A DNA stretch of 16,011 nt from Victivallales bacterium. GTDB taxonomy: Bacteria; Verrucomicrobiota; Lentisphaeria; Oligosphaerales; Oligosphaeraceae. The stretch is from assembly GCA_017963875.1 (NCBI GenBank), contig JAGCTA010000140.1, positions 1 through 16,011 of the forward strand. Reading direction: 5' to 3'. Made by a program: the position numbers and the translations under genes. Shown piece after piece: positions 1 through 6,819 of this stretch. A model generated the notes under the pieces. It had not been told where the DNA came from. It made no database searches and saw nothing but the letters and a program-made list of their open reading frames with translations. How positions within the stretch are numbered: the stretch's first letter is position 1; each line of letters begins with the position of its first letter.

Positions 1-1028
1 GTCGCCAGTGAAACTCCACCTTGATCTGGTGGATTGACTTCCTTTACCCAGGCGACCTGAACTGGAGACATATTGGCAGTGAGGGTAAACAACAAAAGCA
101 GAATCACCAACGACCAATGACGGAATCCACAGAAAAGCGCCGTGAAAATCAACACATTGCACAAGAGCGACAGCACTGCACCACCCGCCAAAAACGGCTT
201 CCGACGATTGCCCGCCAAACGAGAAAAGATTCCGCTCCCCAGATTTGAAGCCGCCGACAATGTCGCCATAACGGTAATGACCGTAGATGCCGCCATTGCT
301 GACATCCGGCAGTAATCCTCCAGGAACTTTTTGCCTATGACCGTCATAAACGTGTAGAAGAGTCCCCAGTTGATGCAATGATAAAGTCCAAAGCGAATGT
401 TCTGCCCTCGCTGAAACACTTTGAGAAACGGCTTGATATTGAACGGGACGGGCTTGACAGGCTCCTTTGGAACAGTCTTGTAAATTACTGCAAACAGCAC
501 CCAGATGGTCAGAATCGCAAAACCGATGATTGCCAGTGTCATCCGCCACCCAAACGCATTGACGCATGCGACAAACGGACTGCCCGCGACAATACTTCCC
601 GCATATCCGAAGCACATCATGAAACCGAATACGACAGTAAAATTCTTCTGACAATACTGCGATAGCACTTGGATCATGCAGATGTACATGAAACTCGCGC
701 CCAGCCCCGTCAGAACCCGTAGCACGACCATCACCAACAAATTCGTCGAAAAAGGCGTGCCCGCGCAGCCGATGGCAAAAAGTGCACCTCCGACGAATAT
801 CGCCCTGAACCCGCCATAACGGTCTGTCACTAGCCCGCTTAGCAATTGTCCAAAGGAATAGACATACATGAACGCCGCGCCTATTGCCGCGATATAACCC
901 GCATCAGGGAGCGCCAAGCCGCTTTGCAGTTCATCAAAAATCGCCCCTGGAATCGCAGTTCTGTGGAAATTCACAAAGAAATACAGGAGCGTCCCAGCAA
1001 TCAACAGGAAATGAATGTTCTTTTTCAT
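1..1028 (-). CDS. MFS transporter, partial (C-terminus beyond left edge)
   Basis: An open frame of 342 codons runs from an ATG at 1028 to the window edge without a stop, so the C-terminus is missing. It encodes a very hydrophobic inner-membrane protein. The MFS motif A loop between helices 2 and 3 is clear (GLVTDRYGGFR, residues 65-75). An RVLTGLG stretch (104-110) matches the helix-4 motif B pattern RxxxGxG. A second motif-A-like loop, SRLAGNRRKP, lies at about 269-278, as expected at the start of the second six-helix half. About 10 of the usual 12 helices are visible. The substrate cannot be read from the sequence. The gene follows metY on the same strand after 70 nt that contain a strong hairpin. 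The Shine-Dalgarno before the ATG is weak. An in-frame TGA just upstream limits the start to this ATG or a TTG 15 nt earlier. Confidence 0.88.
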   Translation of the reverse strand, partial: MKKNIHFLLIAGTLLYFFVNFHRTAIPGAIFDELQSGLALPDAGYIAAIGAAFMYVYSFGQLLSGLVTDRYGGFRAIFVGGALFAIGCAGTPFSTNLLVMVVLRVLTGLGASFMYICMIQVLSQYCQKNFTVVFGFMMCFGYAGSIVAGSPFVACVNAFGWRMTLAIIGFAILTIWVLFAVIYKTVPKEPVKPVPFNIKPFLKVFQRGQNIRFGLYHCINWGLFYTFMTVIGKKFLEDYCRMSAMAASTVITVMATLSAASNLGSGIFSRLAGNRRKPFLAGGAVLSLLCNVLIFTALFCGFRHWSLVILLLLFTLTANMSPVQVAWVKEVNPPDQGGVSLA

Positions 1029-1042
1029 GATACTGTAAAACA

Positions 1043-1079
1043 ATCAACCAGCGATTGCAGTCCGCAACCGCTGGTTGAT
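1043..1079 (-). terminator. Hairpin between metY and the MFS gene
   Basis: Perfect 11-bp arms ATCAACCAGCG (1043-1053) and CGCTGGTTGAT (1069-1079), with a further 4 bp inside (TTGC/GCAA) after one mismatch. On the (-) strand it starts 20 nt after the metY stop and is followed by TTGTTTTAC. The T-run is short, so it may be a partial terminator or an attenuator before the MFS gene. Confidence 0.55.
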
Positions 1080-1098
1080 ATCCTCCGCTTGTTACCTA

Positions 1099-2376
1099 TT
1101 AGATTTTCGCCAATGCTTGGTCAAGGTCGGCGATGATGTCCTCTACGTCCTCAAGGCCTACGGAGAGGCGAACCATGCCGCCTTCAATGCCAGCCGCGAC
1201 AAGTTGCTCGTCTGTCAGTTGGCGGTGGGTTTCGCTGGCAGGATGGAGCACGCATGTGCGAATGTCCGCGACGTGCACTTCGTTGGAAGCGAGTTTCAGA
1301 GAATCCATGAACGTCATCGCCGCCATTTTTCCGCCTTTGATGACAAACGAGATGACACCGCTGCTGCCCTTCAGGTATTTCTTTGCCAAGGCATGGCAGG
1401 CATCCCCTTCCAGTCCAGGATAGATCACACGCTCCACCTGCGGCATTTCCTGCAAGTGCTTTGCGACAACCATCGCATTCTCGCAATATTGTTTCATGCG
1501 GACGGACAGCGTCTCCAGTCCAAGGTTCAGCAGGAATGCGGAATGCGCGGCGGGATAGACGCCGAAGTCGCGCATCAACTGCATCCTAGCCTTGATGATG
1601 TAGGCGCTCTTGCCGTATGTCTTTGTATAGGAGATGCCATGATAGGACTCGTCTGGCTCCGTCAGTTCTGGGAACTTACCGTTTGTCCAATCGAACTTCC
1701 CACTGTCAACGATGACGCCGCCGCCTTGGACCGCATGTCCATCCATGTACTTCGTGGTTGAATGCGTGACAATGTCCGCACCAAAATCGAATGGCTTGCA
1801 GAGGACGGGGGTTGCAAAGGTGTTGTCCACAATCAGCGGCACGCCATGGCTGTGCGCCAGACGCGCGAAGCGTTCAATATCCAGCACGGTCAGCGCGGGA
1901 TTTGCGATTGTCTCGCCGAAAACAGCCTTTGTGTTGGGCTTGAAGGCGCGGCTGATTTCCTCATCGCTGGCGTTCTTGTCAACGAAAATGCATTCGATTC
2001 CCAACTTCTTGAAGGTAAAGGCGAAGAGGTTGATGGAGCCGCCGTAGATTTCCGCTGTACTGACAAAACTGTCCCCAGCCTTGCAGATGTTCAACAAGGA
2101 GAGCATGGTCGCCGCCTGCCCCGAACTTGTGCACATTGCACCGACACCGCCTTCCAGTTCAGCGATCTTGTCTTCGACCGCCATCACCGTCGGGTTTGCG
2201 AAACGGGAATAAATCAGGCTCTTGGTTGGATCATCAAAGACTGCCGCGACATCTGCCGTGGAATCATAGACATAGGTCGTGCTCTGCACGATTGGCACGA
2301 CACGAGGTTCCGAGTTCTTTGGATAGTATCCCGCATGAAGGCATTTGGTCGCGTCTTTCATCGCCTTGATATTCAT
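1099..2376 (-). CDS. metY: O-acetylhomoserine sulfhydrylase (Cys/Met metabolism PLP enzyme)
   Basis: A 425-residue member of the Cys/Met-metabolism PLP family. It most resembles O-acetyl-L-homoserine sulfhydrylase, which makes homocysteine from O-acetylhomoserine and sulfide in the cytoplasm. Length and motifs fit MetY: CLHAGY near the N-terminus, the YSRFANPT phosphate-binding motif (about residues 56-63), SSGQAA (84-89), VDNTFATP with the PLP-contacting Asp (about 184), STTKYMDGH with the Schiff-base lysine at about 209, and the C-terminal VRLSVGLED signature. I place the start at the ATG at 2376: AGGAGA lies 9 nt upstream, whereas the alternative TTG at 2385 directly abuts that Shine-Dalgarno. 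The active-site motifs are all present. Cystathionine gamma-synthase or gamma-lyase are less likely because of the long insertion around residues 230-250 typical of MetY. Confidence 0.9.
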   Translation of the reverse strand: MNIKAMKDATKCLHAGYYPKNSEPRVVPIVQSTTYVYDSTADVAAVFDDPTKSLIYSRFANPTVMAVEDKIAELEGGVGAMCTSSGQAATMLSLLNICKAGDSFVSTAEIYGGSINLFAFTFKKLGIECIFVDKNASDEEISRAFKPNTKAVFGETIANPALTVLDIERFARLAHSHGVPLIVDNTFATPVLCKPFDFGADIVTHSTTKYMDGHAVQGGGVIVDSGKFDWTNGKFPELTEPDESYHGISYTKTYGKSAYIIKARMQLMRDFGVYPAAHSAFLLNLGLETLSVRMKQYCENAMVVAKHLQEMPQVERVIYPGLEGDACHALAKKYLKGSSGVISFVIKGGKMAAMTFMDSLKLASNEVHVADIRTCVLHPASETHRQLTDEQLVAAGIEGGMVRLSVGLEDVEDIIADLDQALAKI

Positions 2377-2428
2377 GGCTAACAATCTCCTAGATGATAT
2401 TTAGTGTATTTTGAAGAACAATCATTTC

Positions 2429-2452
2429 TACCTAAATCAGGTAAATAATATA
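2429..2452 (-). promoter_or_regulatory. Possible metY promoter -10 and palindromic operator
   Basis: On the (-) strand TATATT (2447-2452) resembles a -10 box. Just downstream, at the expected transcription start, is a palindrome TACCT-N5-AGGTA (2429-2443). No convincing -35 is seen; the equivalent place is A/T homopolymer. The position suits a repressor site, perhaps of Rrf2 type given the sulfur gene, but this is inference. Confidence 0.35.
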
Positions 2453-2490
2453 GCCGTGATTCATAAAAAAAAAAGTACACGCAGGGGGGA

Positions 2491-2636
2491 ACGAGACGGA
2501 CGGAAGACGGAGACGGACGAGACAGGAGACAAGAGACATGAGACGAGAAAAAAGACATTAGACCAAATGTAAGACGACGAGGCTTGGAAAACAGTCTCGC
2601 GTCTCACGTCTCGCGTCTCACGTCTCACGTCCCGTC
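2491..2636. repeat. Inverted arrays of a 7-bp-period GAGAC / GTCTC repeat
   Basis: GAGAC occurs at exact 7-bp steps at 2519, 2526, 2533 and 2540, with looser copies from 2493. Its reverse complement GTCTC occurs at exact 7-bp steps at 2594, 2601, 2608, 2615 and 2622, followed by GTCCC at 2629. The two arrays face each other across about 50 bp and could fold into a long imperfect hairpin. No open frame covers them. The array is a low-complexity intergenic repeat and not a CRISPR, because there are no spacers. Confidence 0.8.
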
Positions 2637-2811
2637 AGCAATTTTGTCTTTGGCCAAAACTTTATTTTAGAAAATATACTCGTTTTTCCGACTGAATTTT
2701 CCATAGTTTTCCCCAAAAAACAGGATGTGGCAGGACGAGCAGGGAATCATCCACGTCGGCATCATCCCCTTCCTGCTCGACGAGTCCATTCTAGGCTGAC
2801 GCCGCGTTGTT
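2637..2811. other. Intergenic stretch with no recognisable gene
   Basis: This AT-rich stretch lies between the GAGAC arrays and the ATPase fossil. The only open frame is a 24-codon one on + (2724-2799, beginning MWQDEQGIIH) with no Shine-Dalgarno and no family I recognise. It may be a relic of a former gene end. Confidence 0.5.
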
Positions 2812-2967
2812 TTACATCAACTGTTCCAATGTGACTTCTGACTGCATGACGCCGCTGTATTTATTGCGTGCCACACCCCATGTAGTGACGAGCGTAAGAT
2901 GAATGGCATGTCTGTATCCTGTCACGGCGCGGAAGACTGCGATTCCTTTTTCTTCTGGAACTTGTCT
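2812..2967 (-). pseudogene. C-terminal fossil of a DUF234-type AAA ATPase
   Basis: Read on the (-) strand, this 51-codon frame ends in TAA at 2812 and is preceded by an in-frame TAA at 2968, with no start codon or Shine-Dalgarno. Its translation (KGIAVFRAVTGYRHAIHLTL, then VTTWGVARNKYSG and EVTLEQLM) lines up with the last 40-odd residues of the intact ATPase at 3197-4615 (SLFREVTHTRKALHLTMITS, then NGLVHNAYRN and EITLDDLF). It is therefore the 3' end of a second copy whose body has been lost. The large palindrome at 2989-3061 lies just upstream of it in reading direction. Confidence 0.82.
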
Positions 2968-2988
2968 TTATTTTTGCTTTTTAGCCTC

Positions 2989-3061
2989 AAAACATGTGTT
3001 ATAATCCGCACTATCTCGTTTTTTTTCCTAGATAGTGCGGATTATAGGCCATCACATGTTT
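2989..3061. repeat. Long palindrome 1 with 13-nt T-rich loop
   Basis: Perfect 17-bp arms TATAATCCGCACTATCT (3000-3016) and AGATAGTGCGGATTATA (3030-3046) enclose a 13-nt loop CGTTTTTTTTCCT. An outer 9-bp stem AAACATGTG/CACATGTTT (2990-2998 and 3053-3061) extends it. TATAAT, a -10-like hexamer, sits at the base of both arms, so each strand carries one. It shares loop length, loop make-up and the flank AAAACATG with palindrome 2 near 4726, although the stem sequence is different. Confidence 0.9.
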
Positions 3062-3134
3062 GTTTTCCAGCCTGGCACATTTCATCCTTCATTCAATGTG
3101 CGGAGACTTCTGACGGACATCTCTGCAGCAGTTC

Positions 3135-3152
3135 TTTGCCATCTGCGGCAAA
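3135..3152 (-). terminator. Weak hairpin after the ATPase gene
   Basis: TTTGCC-N6-GGCAAA lies about 45 nt past the ATPase stop codon. There is no T-run after it on the (-) strand, so a terminator role is doubtful. Confidence 0.22.
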
Positions 3153-3196
3153 AATCTTCAGAGAAACAAATCGAGTCATCCCGCATTGGCTTCATC

Positions 3197-4615
3197 TCAC
3201 TGACCTTCAAACAAGTCGTCAAGTGTGATTTCCGCCTGAACAGAGTTTCGATAGGCATTGTGCACCAATCCATTTGAGGTAATCATTGTGAGATGAAGTG
3301 CCTTGCGTGTATGTGTAACCTCCCTAAACAAAGACATTTTGGTCAATAGACCATCCAATGTTTTCCTGTCCAAGGCGAAAGGCACATCGGTGTATTTCAT
3401 CTCGCAGACACTGATGACATTGTCCGCCCTTTCAAGCAGTAAGTCAATCTGCGCCCCCTTTTGACCACTTTCATCCCCACGATTCTGCCATGCGTATGCT
3501 TCAGTATGTATTCCGCTGATACCAAGTGCCTCACGGATCTGCTGTTGATGCTGCAAACAAAGATGTTCGAAGGCAATTCCCCTCCATGCCGCCTGCTTCG
3601 GTGACATGGCGGTGTTCTCCCAATACTTTTCGTCTTCGCTACCTTGCACAAGAAACCTGAAGTGAAAAAGAGTGAAGTTGTCCATCAACTGATAAATGCT
3701 GTCTCTGCTCTTGCAGGCAGGCATTCTATACTTGCGGATGAAACCGCTACATTCAAGAGTTTCAAGAATCTCCGACATCTTTCCAGTAGCATGAAGTCCC
3801 AATGCGTTGATGAGTTCATTTCTGCTCATTCCACACCCCTTCCTTGCCAATGTCTCCACTACTTTTTCATATAGTGTGGCATTTCGAAAGAGAGATGAAT
3901 ACAATTCTGCGTATTCATATTTCATCGGGGCATTTTCACTGAAAAACAGCCTGTCAAAATTCTGCGCCAAACTCATTCCCTTGACAAGATAATGCCAATA
4001 ATACGGGATGCCTCCAAGAGCCATATAGCATTCGGCGATGTCCTTTCTTGTCATGGCAAGTCCACGCTCCAACACATAACTTTCACATTCGCTCAAGGAA
4101 AATGGCATCAAATGAATGCGAGACGTTATCCTATTATGAAGCCCTCCTCTGTTCCTGAATAAATGCTTTAGAATCCAAGACGCAGCCGAACCGCAAACAA
4201 TAAACAGAATGTCTTTTCGTCGGGAAGCCCAGCCATTCCAAAAACCTTCCAGAGCAGTCAAAAACTCCGACTTTGCAGTATCCATCCATGGAATCTCATC
4301 AATAAAAACAACCTTTCTCTCCAGTGGACATGTTAAAATGACTTTTTTCAACGACTCAAAAGCATCCAGCCAGTTGCTTGGACAACTCTTGACCTCGCCG
4401 TCATATTCATTCAATGAGTTTTGAAAATGCTTTAACTGATAATGTTTAGATTTGCCTGCAAGCCCCGTGTGGCTAAAGGCAAACCTCCCCTCGAATGTTT
4501 CACGTATCAAATAGGTTTTTCCAACACGGCGACGGCCATAAACCGCCACAAACTCAGATTCCGTGGACGAATACAACCGTTCCAGTTCCTCTCTCTCGTG
4601 AATTCTGCCTATCAT
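3197..4615 (-). CDS. AAA ATPase fused to a DUF234 / PD-(D/E)XK-like domain
   Basis: A 472-residue protein of the ATPase_2 (PF01637) plus DUF234 (PF03008) type, often annotated simply as ATP-binding protein; its cellular role is not established. Walker A is GRRRVGKT (27-34) and Walker B is VVFIDEIPW (102-110, with Asp106-Glu107). A sensor-1-like strand, FIVCGSAASW, lies at 138-147, and NRITSR at 161-166 could supply an arginine finger. A winged-helix-like middle (about 250-315) precedes a C-terminal nuclease-like fold. That fold keeps the PD-(D/E)XK pattern Glu350, Asp391 and Glu405-x-Lys407, so the active site looks intact. The start is supported by AAGGAG 9 nt upstream and by a sigma70-type promoter. 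The gene stands alone, between two palindromes and two fossil relatives, in a zone of decayed genes. This suggests a horizontally spreading family. Confidence 0.88.
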   Translation of the reverse strand: MIGRIHEREELERLYSSTESEFVAVYGRRRVGKTYLIRETFEGRFAFSHTGLAGKSKHYQLKHFQNSLNEYDGEVKSCPSNWLDAFESLKKVILTCPLERKVVFIDEIPWMDTAKSEFLTALEGFWNGWASRRKDILFIVCGSAASWILKHLFRNRGGLHNRITSRIHLMPFSLSECESYVLERGLAMTRKDIAECYMALGGIPYYWHYLVKGMSLAQNFDRLFFSENAPMKYEYAELYSSLFRNATLYEKVVETLARKGCGMSRNELINALGLHATGKMSEILETLECSGFIRKYRMPACKSRDSIYQLMDNFTLFHFRFLVQGSEDEKYWENTAMSPKQAAWRGIAFEHLCLQHQQQIREALGISGIHTEAYAWQNRGDESGQKGAQIDLLLERADNVISVCEMKYTDVPFALDRKTLDGLLTKMSLFREVTHTRKALHLTMITSNGLVHNAYRNSVQAEITLDDLFEGQ

Positions 4616-4676
4616 TGCTCCATTCTCCTTTTTTCATGCTTCCAACGCTTCGGCTACACTCTTCTGTTCAGAAGAT

Positions 4677-4705
4677 AATATAAAGTTCATAGTAGATAAA
4701 GTCAA
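4677..4705 (-). promoter_or_regulatory. Sigma70-type promoter of the AAA ATPase gene
   Basis: On the (-) strand TTGACT (4700-4705), a 17-bp spacer and TATATT (4677-4682) form a good promoter, giving a leader of roughly 55 nt. The -35 begins 20 bp after the end of palindrome 2. A TAGATAAAG copy at 4693-4701 repeats part of the palindrome's right arm, so a factor binding the palindrome could also touch the spacer. Confidence 0.7.
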
Positions 4706-4716
4706 GAAATCCATAG

Positions 4717-4778
4717 AAAACATGCGATTTTGGTGCTTTATCTCTCTTTTTTTCTTAGATAAAGCACCAAAATCTATA
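4717..4778. repeat. Long palindrome 2 with 13-nt T-rich loop
   Basis: Perfect 18-bp arms GATTTTGGTGCTTTATCT (4726-4743) and AGATAAAGCACCAAAATC (4757-4774) enclose a 13-nt loop CTCTTTTTTTCTT. AAAACATG (4717-4724) precedes the left arm and TATA follows the right arm. The layout equals palindrome 1 (AAAACATG, stem ending TATCT, 13-nt T-rich loop, AGATA stem, TATA), yet the stem core is unrelated. It lies just upstream of the intact ATPase promoter. Confidence 0.9.
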
Positions 4779-4844
4779 AAAATAGCCAGATGCGCCCATG
4801 AAAAGGCTCTCTTCATAATCCACACATTTCCCTTCCATCATGGC

Positions 4845-4872
4845 TGGACATTCGCTTTCCCAATACTATAAA
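4845..4872 (+). promoter_or_regulatory. Possible relic promoter of the ATPase stub
   Basis: TGGACA (4845-4850), 16 bp, TATAAA (4867-4872) on +, about 55 bp before the ATPase stub at 4928. A small hairpin GTGGTT-GCAA-AACCAC (4897-4912), with a GNRA-type loop, lies in the leader. Confidence 0.4.
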
Positions 4873-4927
4873 TAAGAAACGCACAGTTCGGAAACGGTGG
4901 TTGCAAAACCACAGAGAGACAGCACCG

Positions 4928-5017
4928 ATGAGTTTTTTTGACAGAGACAACGAAATCGCATATTTGAGGAAAGAAAGAAGTCTTGCCTCAAAAGCGGCAC
5001 GATTGACTGTAGTAACA
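4928..5017 (+). pseudogene. N-terminal stub of another AAA ATPase paralogue
   Basis: The first 30 codons (MSFFDRDNEIAYLRKE, then SLASKAARLTVVT) match the usual beginning of ATPase_2-family proteins, in which the hydrophobic TVVT strand leads straight into the Walker A loop GRRRIGKT. Here the reading frame instead enters DNA that is an IS4-type transposase read backwards, so the ATPase is cut just before its P-loop. The N-terminal style differs from that of the intact ATPase (MIGRIHEREELERLY), which points to another subfamily. It is not functional as an ATPase. A promoter-like sequence remains upstream. Confidence 0.8.
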
Positions 5018-5238
5018 CTCGACGGCGTACAGTTCCGTATCTGGGAAAGGGAACTGGCATGTTTGCGCAGGCTGTCGCAGATGTCGTTCAGGCCCAGCGC
5101 ATGGGACAGATGGGCGTACAGCATGGCCACGACAGGCTGTACGCGCTAAAGGAGCGTGTCTGAATTATGTGCTTTCGGGCAAGGTTCTCAATGATTCTAT
5201 CGGGTATCCACCTTGTAATTTGCGCGAAGGACAGTCAT
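5018..5238 (-). pseudogene. Frameshifted N-terminal fragment of an IS4-type transposase
   Basis: Reading from an ATG at 5238, the pieces FAQITRWIPDRIIENLARKH, RSFSAYS and then AMLYAHLSHALGLNDICDSL give the N-terminal region typical of one group of IS4-family transposases. Two single-base shifts are needed: one extra base after codon 3 (about 5229) and one missing base near 5137. The similarity ends at TPSS (about 5020), exactly where the ATPase stub begins on the opposite strand. The DDE catalytic part is absent. I could not define the terminal inverted repeat of the element; its left end would lie between 5239 and 5390. Confidence 0.8.
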
Positions 5239-5390
5239 AGTATGCTTCTGCAAGTTTATGGCATCTCCTGTGGTTGCTGCTAGGCTTCCATTAAGATGTC
5301 ATGAAACCGCTTTTTCAAGTTTACCGTTCTGTTATGGGACGGCTGTGATTTCAATCTGTACTGCACAAGCCTTTTCCAACGGAGTCAATT

Positions 5391-6803
5391 ATGGCGATTC
5401 CTTCCGACATCTATTGCAACCCACTGCCGTTACCAGACATTCCACATCGTGTCCTGGTTGATCTCCCGACCTCTGATTTCCGCGAGGTATCCGACCCTGA
5501 GGTGCTTTATGACCAAGGGATCTGGTACATGTATCCATCTGGAGGCCAAGCCTTTGTATCACGGGATCTTGCCCATTGGGACTACTGTCCGATTGCCATT
5601 GACCAAAAGTTGGGCTATGCGCCGTCCGCCTGCCGTTGCGGCGACCGCATCCTCCTGACAGCCAGTGTCTTCGGTGCCATCAACAAGGAGCCACAGATAT
5701 TTGCGGCACCCCACCCGCTCGGCCCTTTCAGCAGCCTCGGTACGCCTGTCGACCGTTCAGGAAAGCCGCTGAAACTTTTCGCGGATCCTGCCCTATTCTG
5801 CGATGATGACGGTCGCCTCTATCTCTATTGGGGCTTTGCCAACGGACACGAAGGTGAAATCTACGGGGCTGAAATGGATCCCACTAACCCAATTCAGGCC
5901 ATCAGCGACATCCACACGGTTGTCCGCTACAACGGAGCAAACTGGTGGGAGCATTACGGCGAGCACCATGAGCACGACTGCTACGGCTGGGATGAAGGCA
6001 TTTCCATGTTCAAACACAATGGCGAATACTACCTGCAATACGCATCGGACGGCACTAACTTCCGCAACTACTGCTGCTCCTGTTACCGCTCAAAAGTGTC
6101 TCCGCTTGGTCCCTTCACGCCGCCATCCCGCCCCATGCTTCATTCTCCGTATGGCATCGTCACAGGGACGGGCCATGGCGGCCTCGTGAACGGCCCCAAC
6201 GGCTCCGTCTGGCAGTTCTACACTTGCCGCATCGCACGGATACACGAATACGAGCGCCGCGTCAGCATGGACCGCGTGACGTTCAACGAGTCAGGAGAGC
6301 CGATGGTGGCCGTGACCTCCACGCCGCAATCCTTCAGCATGGGCGACCTTGGACTCGTCCCTATTTCGGAGAACAAAAGGACCACGGCCTACAGCGCTCA
6401 GCCTTTCGCTGGGCCGAACCTCGCCGTCGACGCCTGCACGCACACCTGCTGGGCCCCCATGCCTGATGACCCCGCGCCGTCCCTGACCATCGACTGCGTC
6501 GAGACTTTCGCCATGACCGCCCTGCGCCTCATTTGGGCGGAATTCGGCTTGGACTACGACTCTGGCAAAACGCCAGAACCCGTGCGCTTCGAGGTCCGCT
6601 TCTATGACGCGGACCACAAAGAAATCACGGATGCCCGCATTGACTGCCGAGACAATGCCGTCGATCACAACATTGAGTTCCGCACTTTCCCGCCCGTCGC
6701 CGCGCGCTATGCGACCGTGACCATTGACCGCACCCATGCACGTCTCCATCACGGAATCACGGACTTCACGCTCTTTGCTCCGCCAAAGACAATTGCAAAG
6801 TAA
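5391..6803 (+). CDS. GH43-family glycosidase with C-terminal discoidin-like domain
   Basis: A 470-residue glycoside hydrolase of the GH43 five-bladed beta-propeller type, in the range of beta-xylosidases and alpha-L-arabinofuranosidases. The three acidic active-site residues are visible: Asp35 in SDPEV (general base), Asp132 in FADPALF (pKa modulator) and Glu202 in GWDEGIS (general acid). His262 in GTGHGG is the usual propeller-core histidine. Residues about 330-465 resemble an F5/8C discoidin-type carbohydrate-binding domain (LAVDACTHTCWAP, then LTIDCVETFAMTALRL). There is no signal peptide, so the enzyme probably acts on imported oligosaccharides in the cytoplasm. The start is supported by GGAG 6 nt before the ATG. 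It is the only + strand gene of the sugar block and converges on the kinase gene with 16 bp between stops. The exact sugar specificity is not readable. Confidence 0.88.
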   Translation: MAIPSDIYCNPLPLPDIPHRVLVDLPTSDFREVSDPEVLYDQGIWYMYPSGGQAFVSRDLAHWDYCPIAIDQKLGYAPSACRCGDRILLTASVFGAINKEPQIFAAPHPLGPFSSLGTPVDRSGKPLKLFADPALFCDDDGRLYLYWGFANGHEGEIYGAEMDPTNPIQAISDIHTVVRYNGANWWEHYGEHHEHDCYGWDEGISMFKHNGEYYLQYASDGTNFRNYCCSCYRSKVSPLGPFTPPSRPMLHSPYGIVTGTGHGGLVNGPNGSVWQFYTCRIARIHEYERRVSMDRVTFNESGEPMVAVTSTPQSFSMGDLGLVPISENKRTTAYSAQPFAGPNLAVDACTHTCWAPMPDDPAPSLTIDCVETFAMTALRLIWAEFGLDYDSGKTPEPVRFEVRFYDADHKEITDARIDCRDNAVDHNIEFRTFPPVAARYATVTIDRTHARLHHGITDFTLFAPPKTIAK

Positions 6804-6819
6804 ATGCGCGTCACAATCA

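Noticed and set aside
1762..2382. Long + strand open frame opposite metY
   Set aside because: It is antisense to a clear MetY protein, has no recognisable domain or Shine-Dalgarno, and reflects codon bias of the real gene.
2491..2636. CRISPR array
   Set aside because: The repeat unit is 7 bp with no spacers and no cas genes nearby.
2724..2799. 24-codon + frame MWQDEQGIIH...
   Set aside because: No Shine-Dalgarno, no match to a family I know, and it is very short; only a possible relic.
3000..3046. Palindrome 1 as an ordinary rho-independent terminator
   Set aside because: The T-run is inside the loop and not after the stem, and a second palindrome with the same layout lies upstream of a gene.
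4813..5130. 105-codon (-) frame covering part of the transposase
   Set aside because: Only its first ~37 codons are transposase; the rest is the antisense of the ATPase stub, so it is a chimera of two dead genes.
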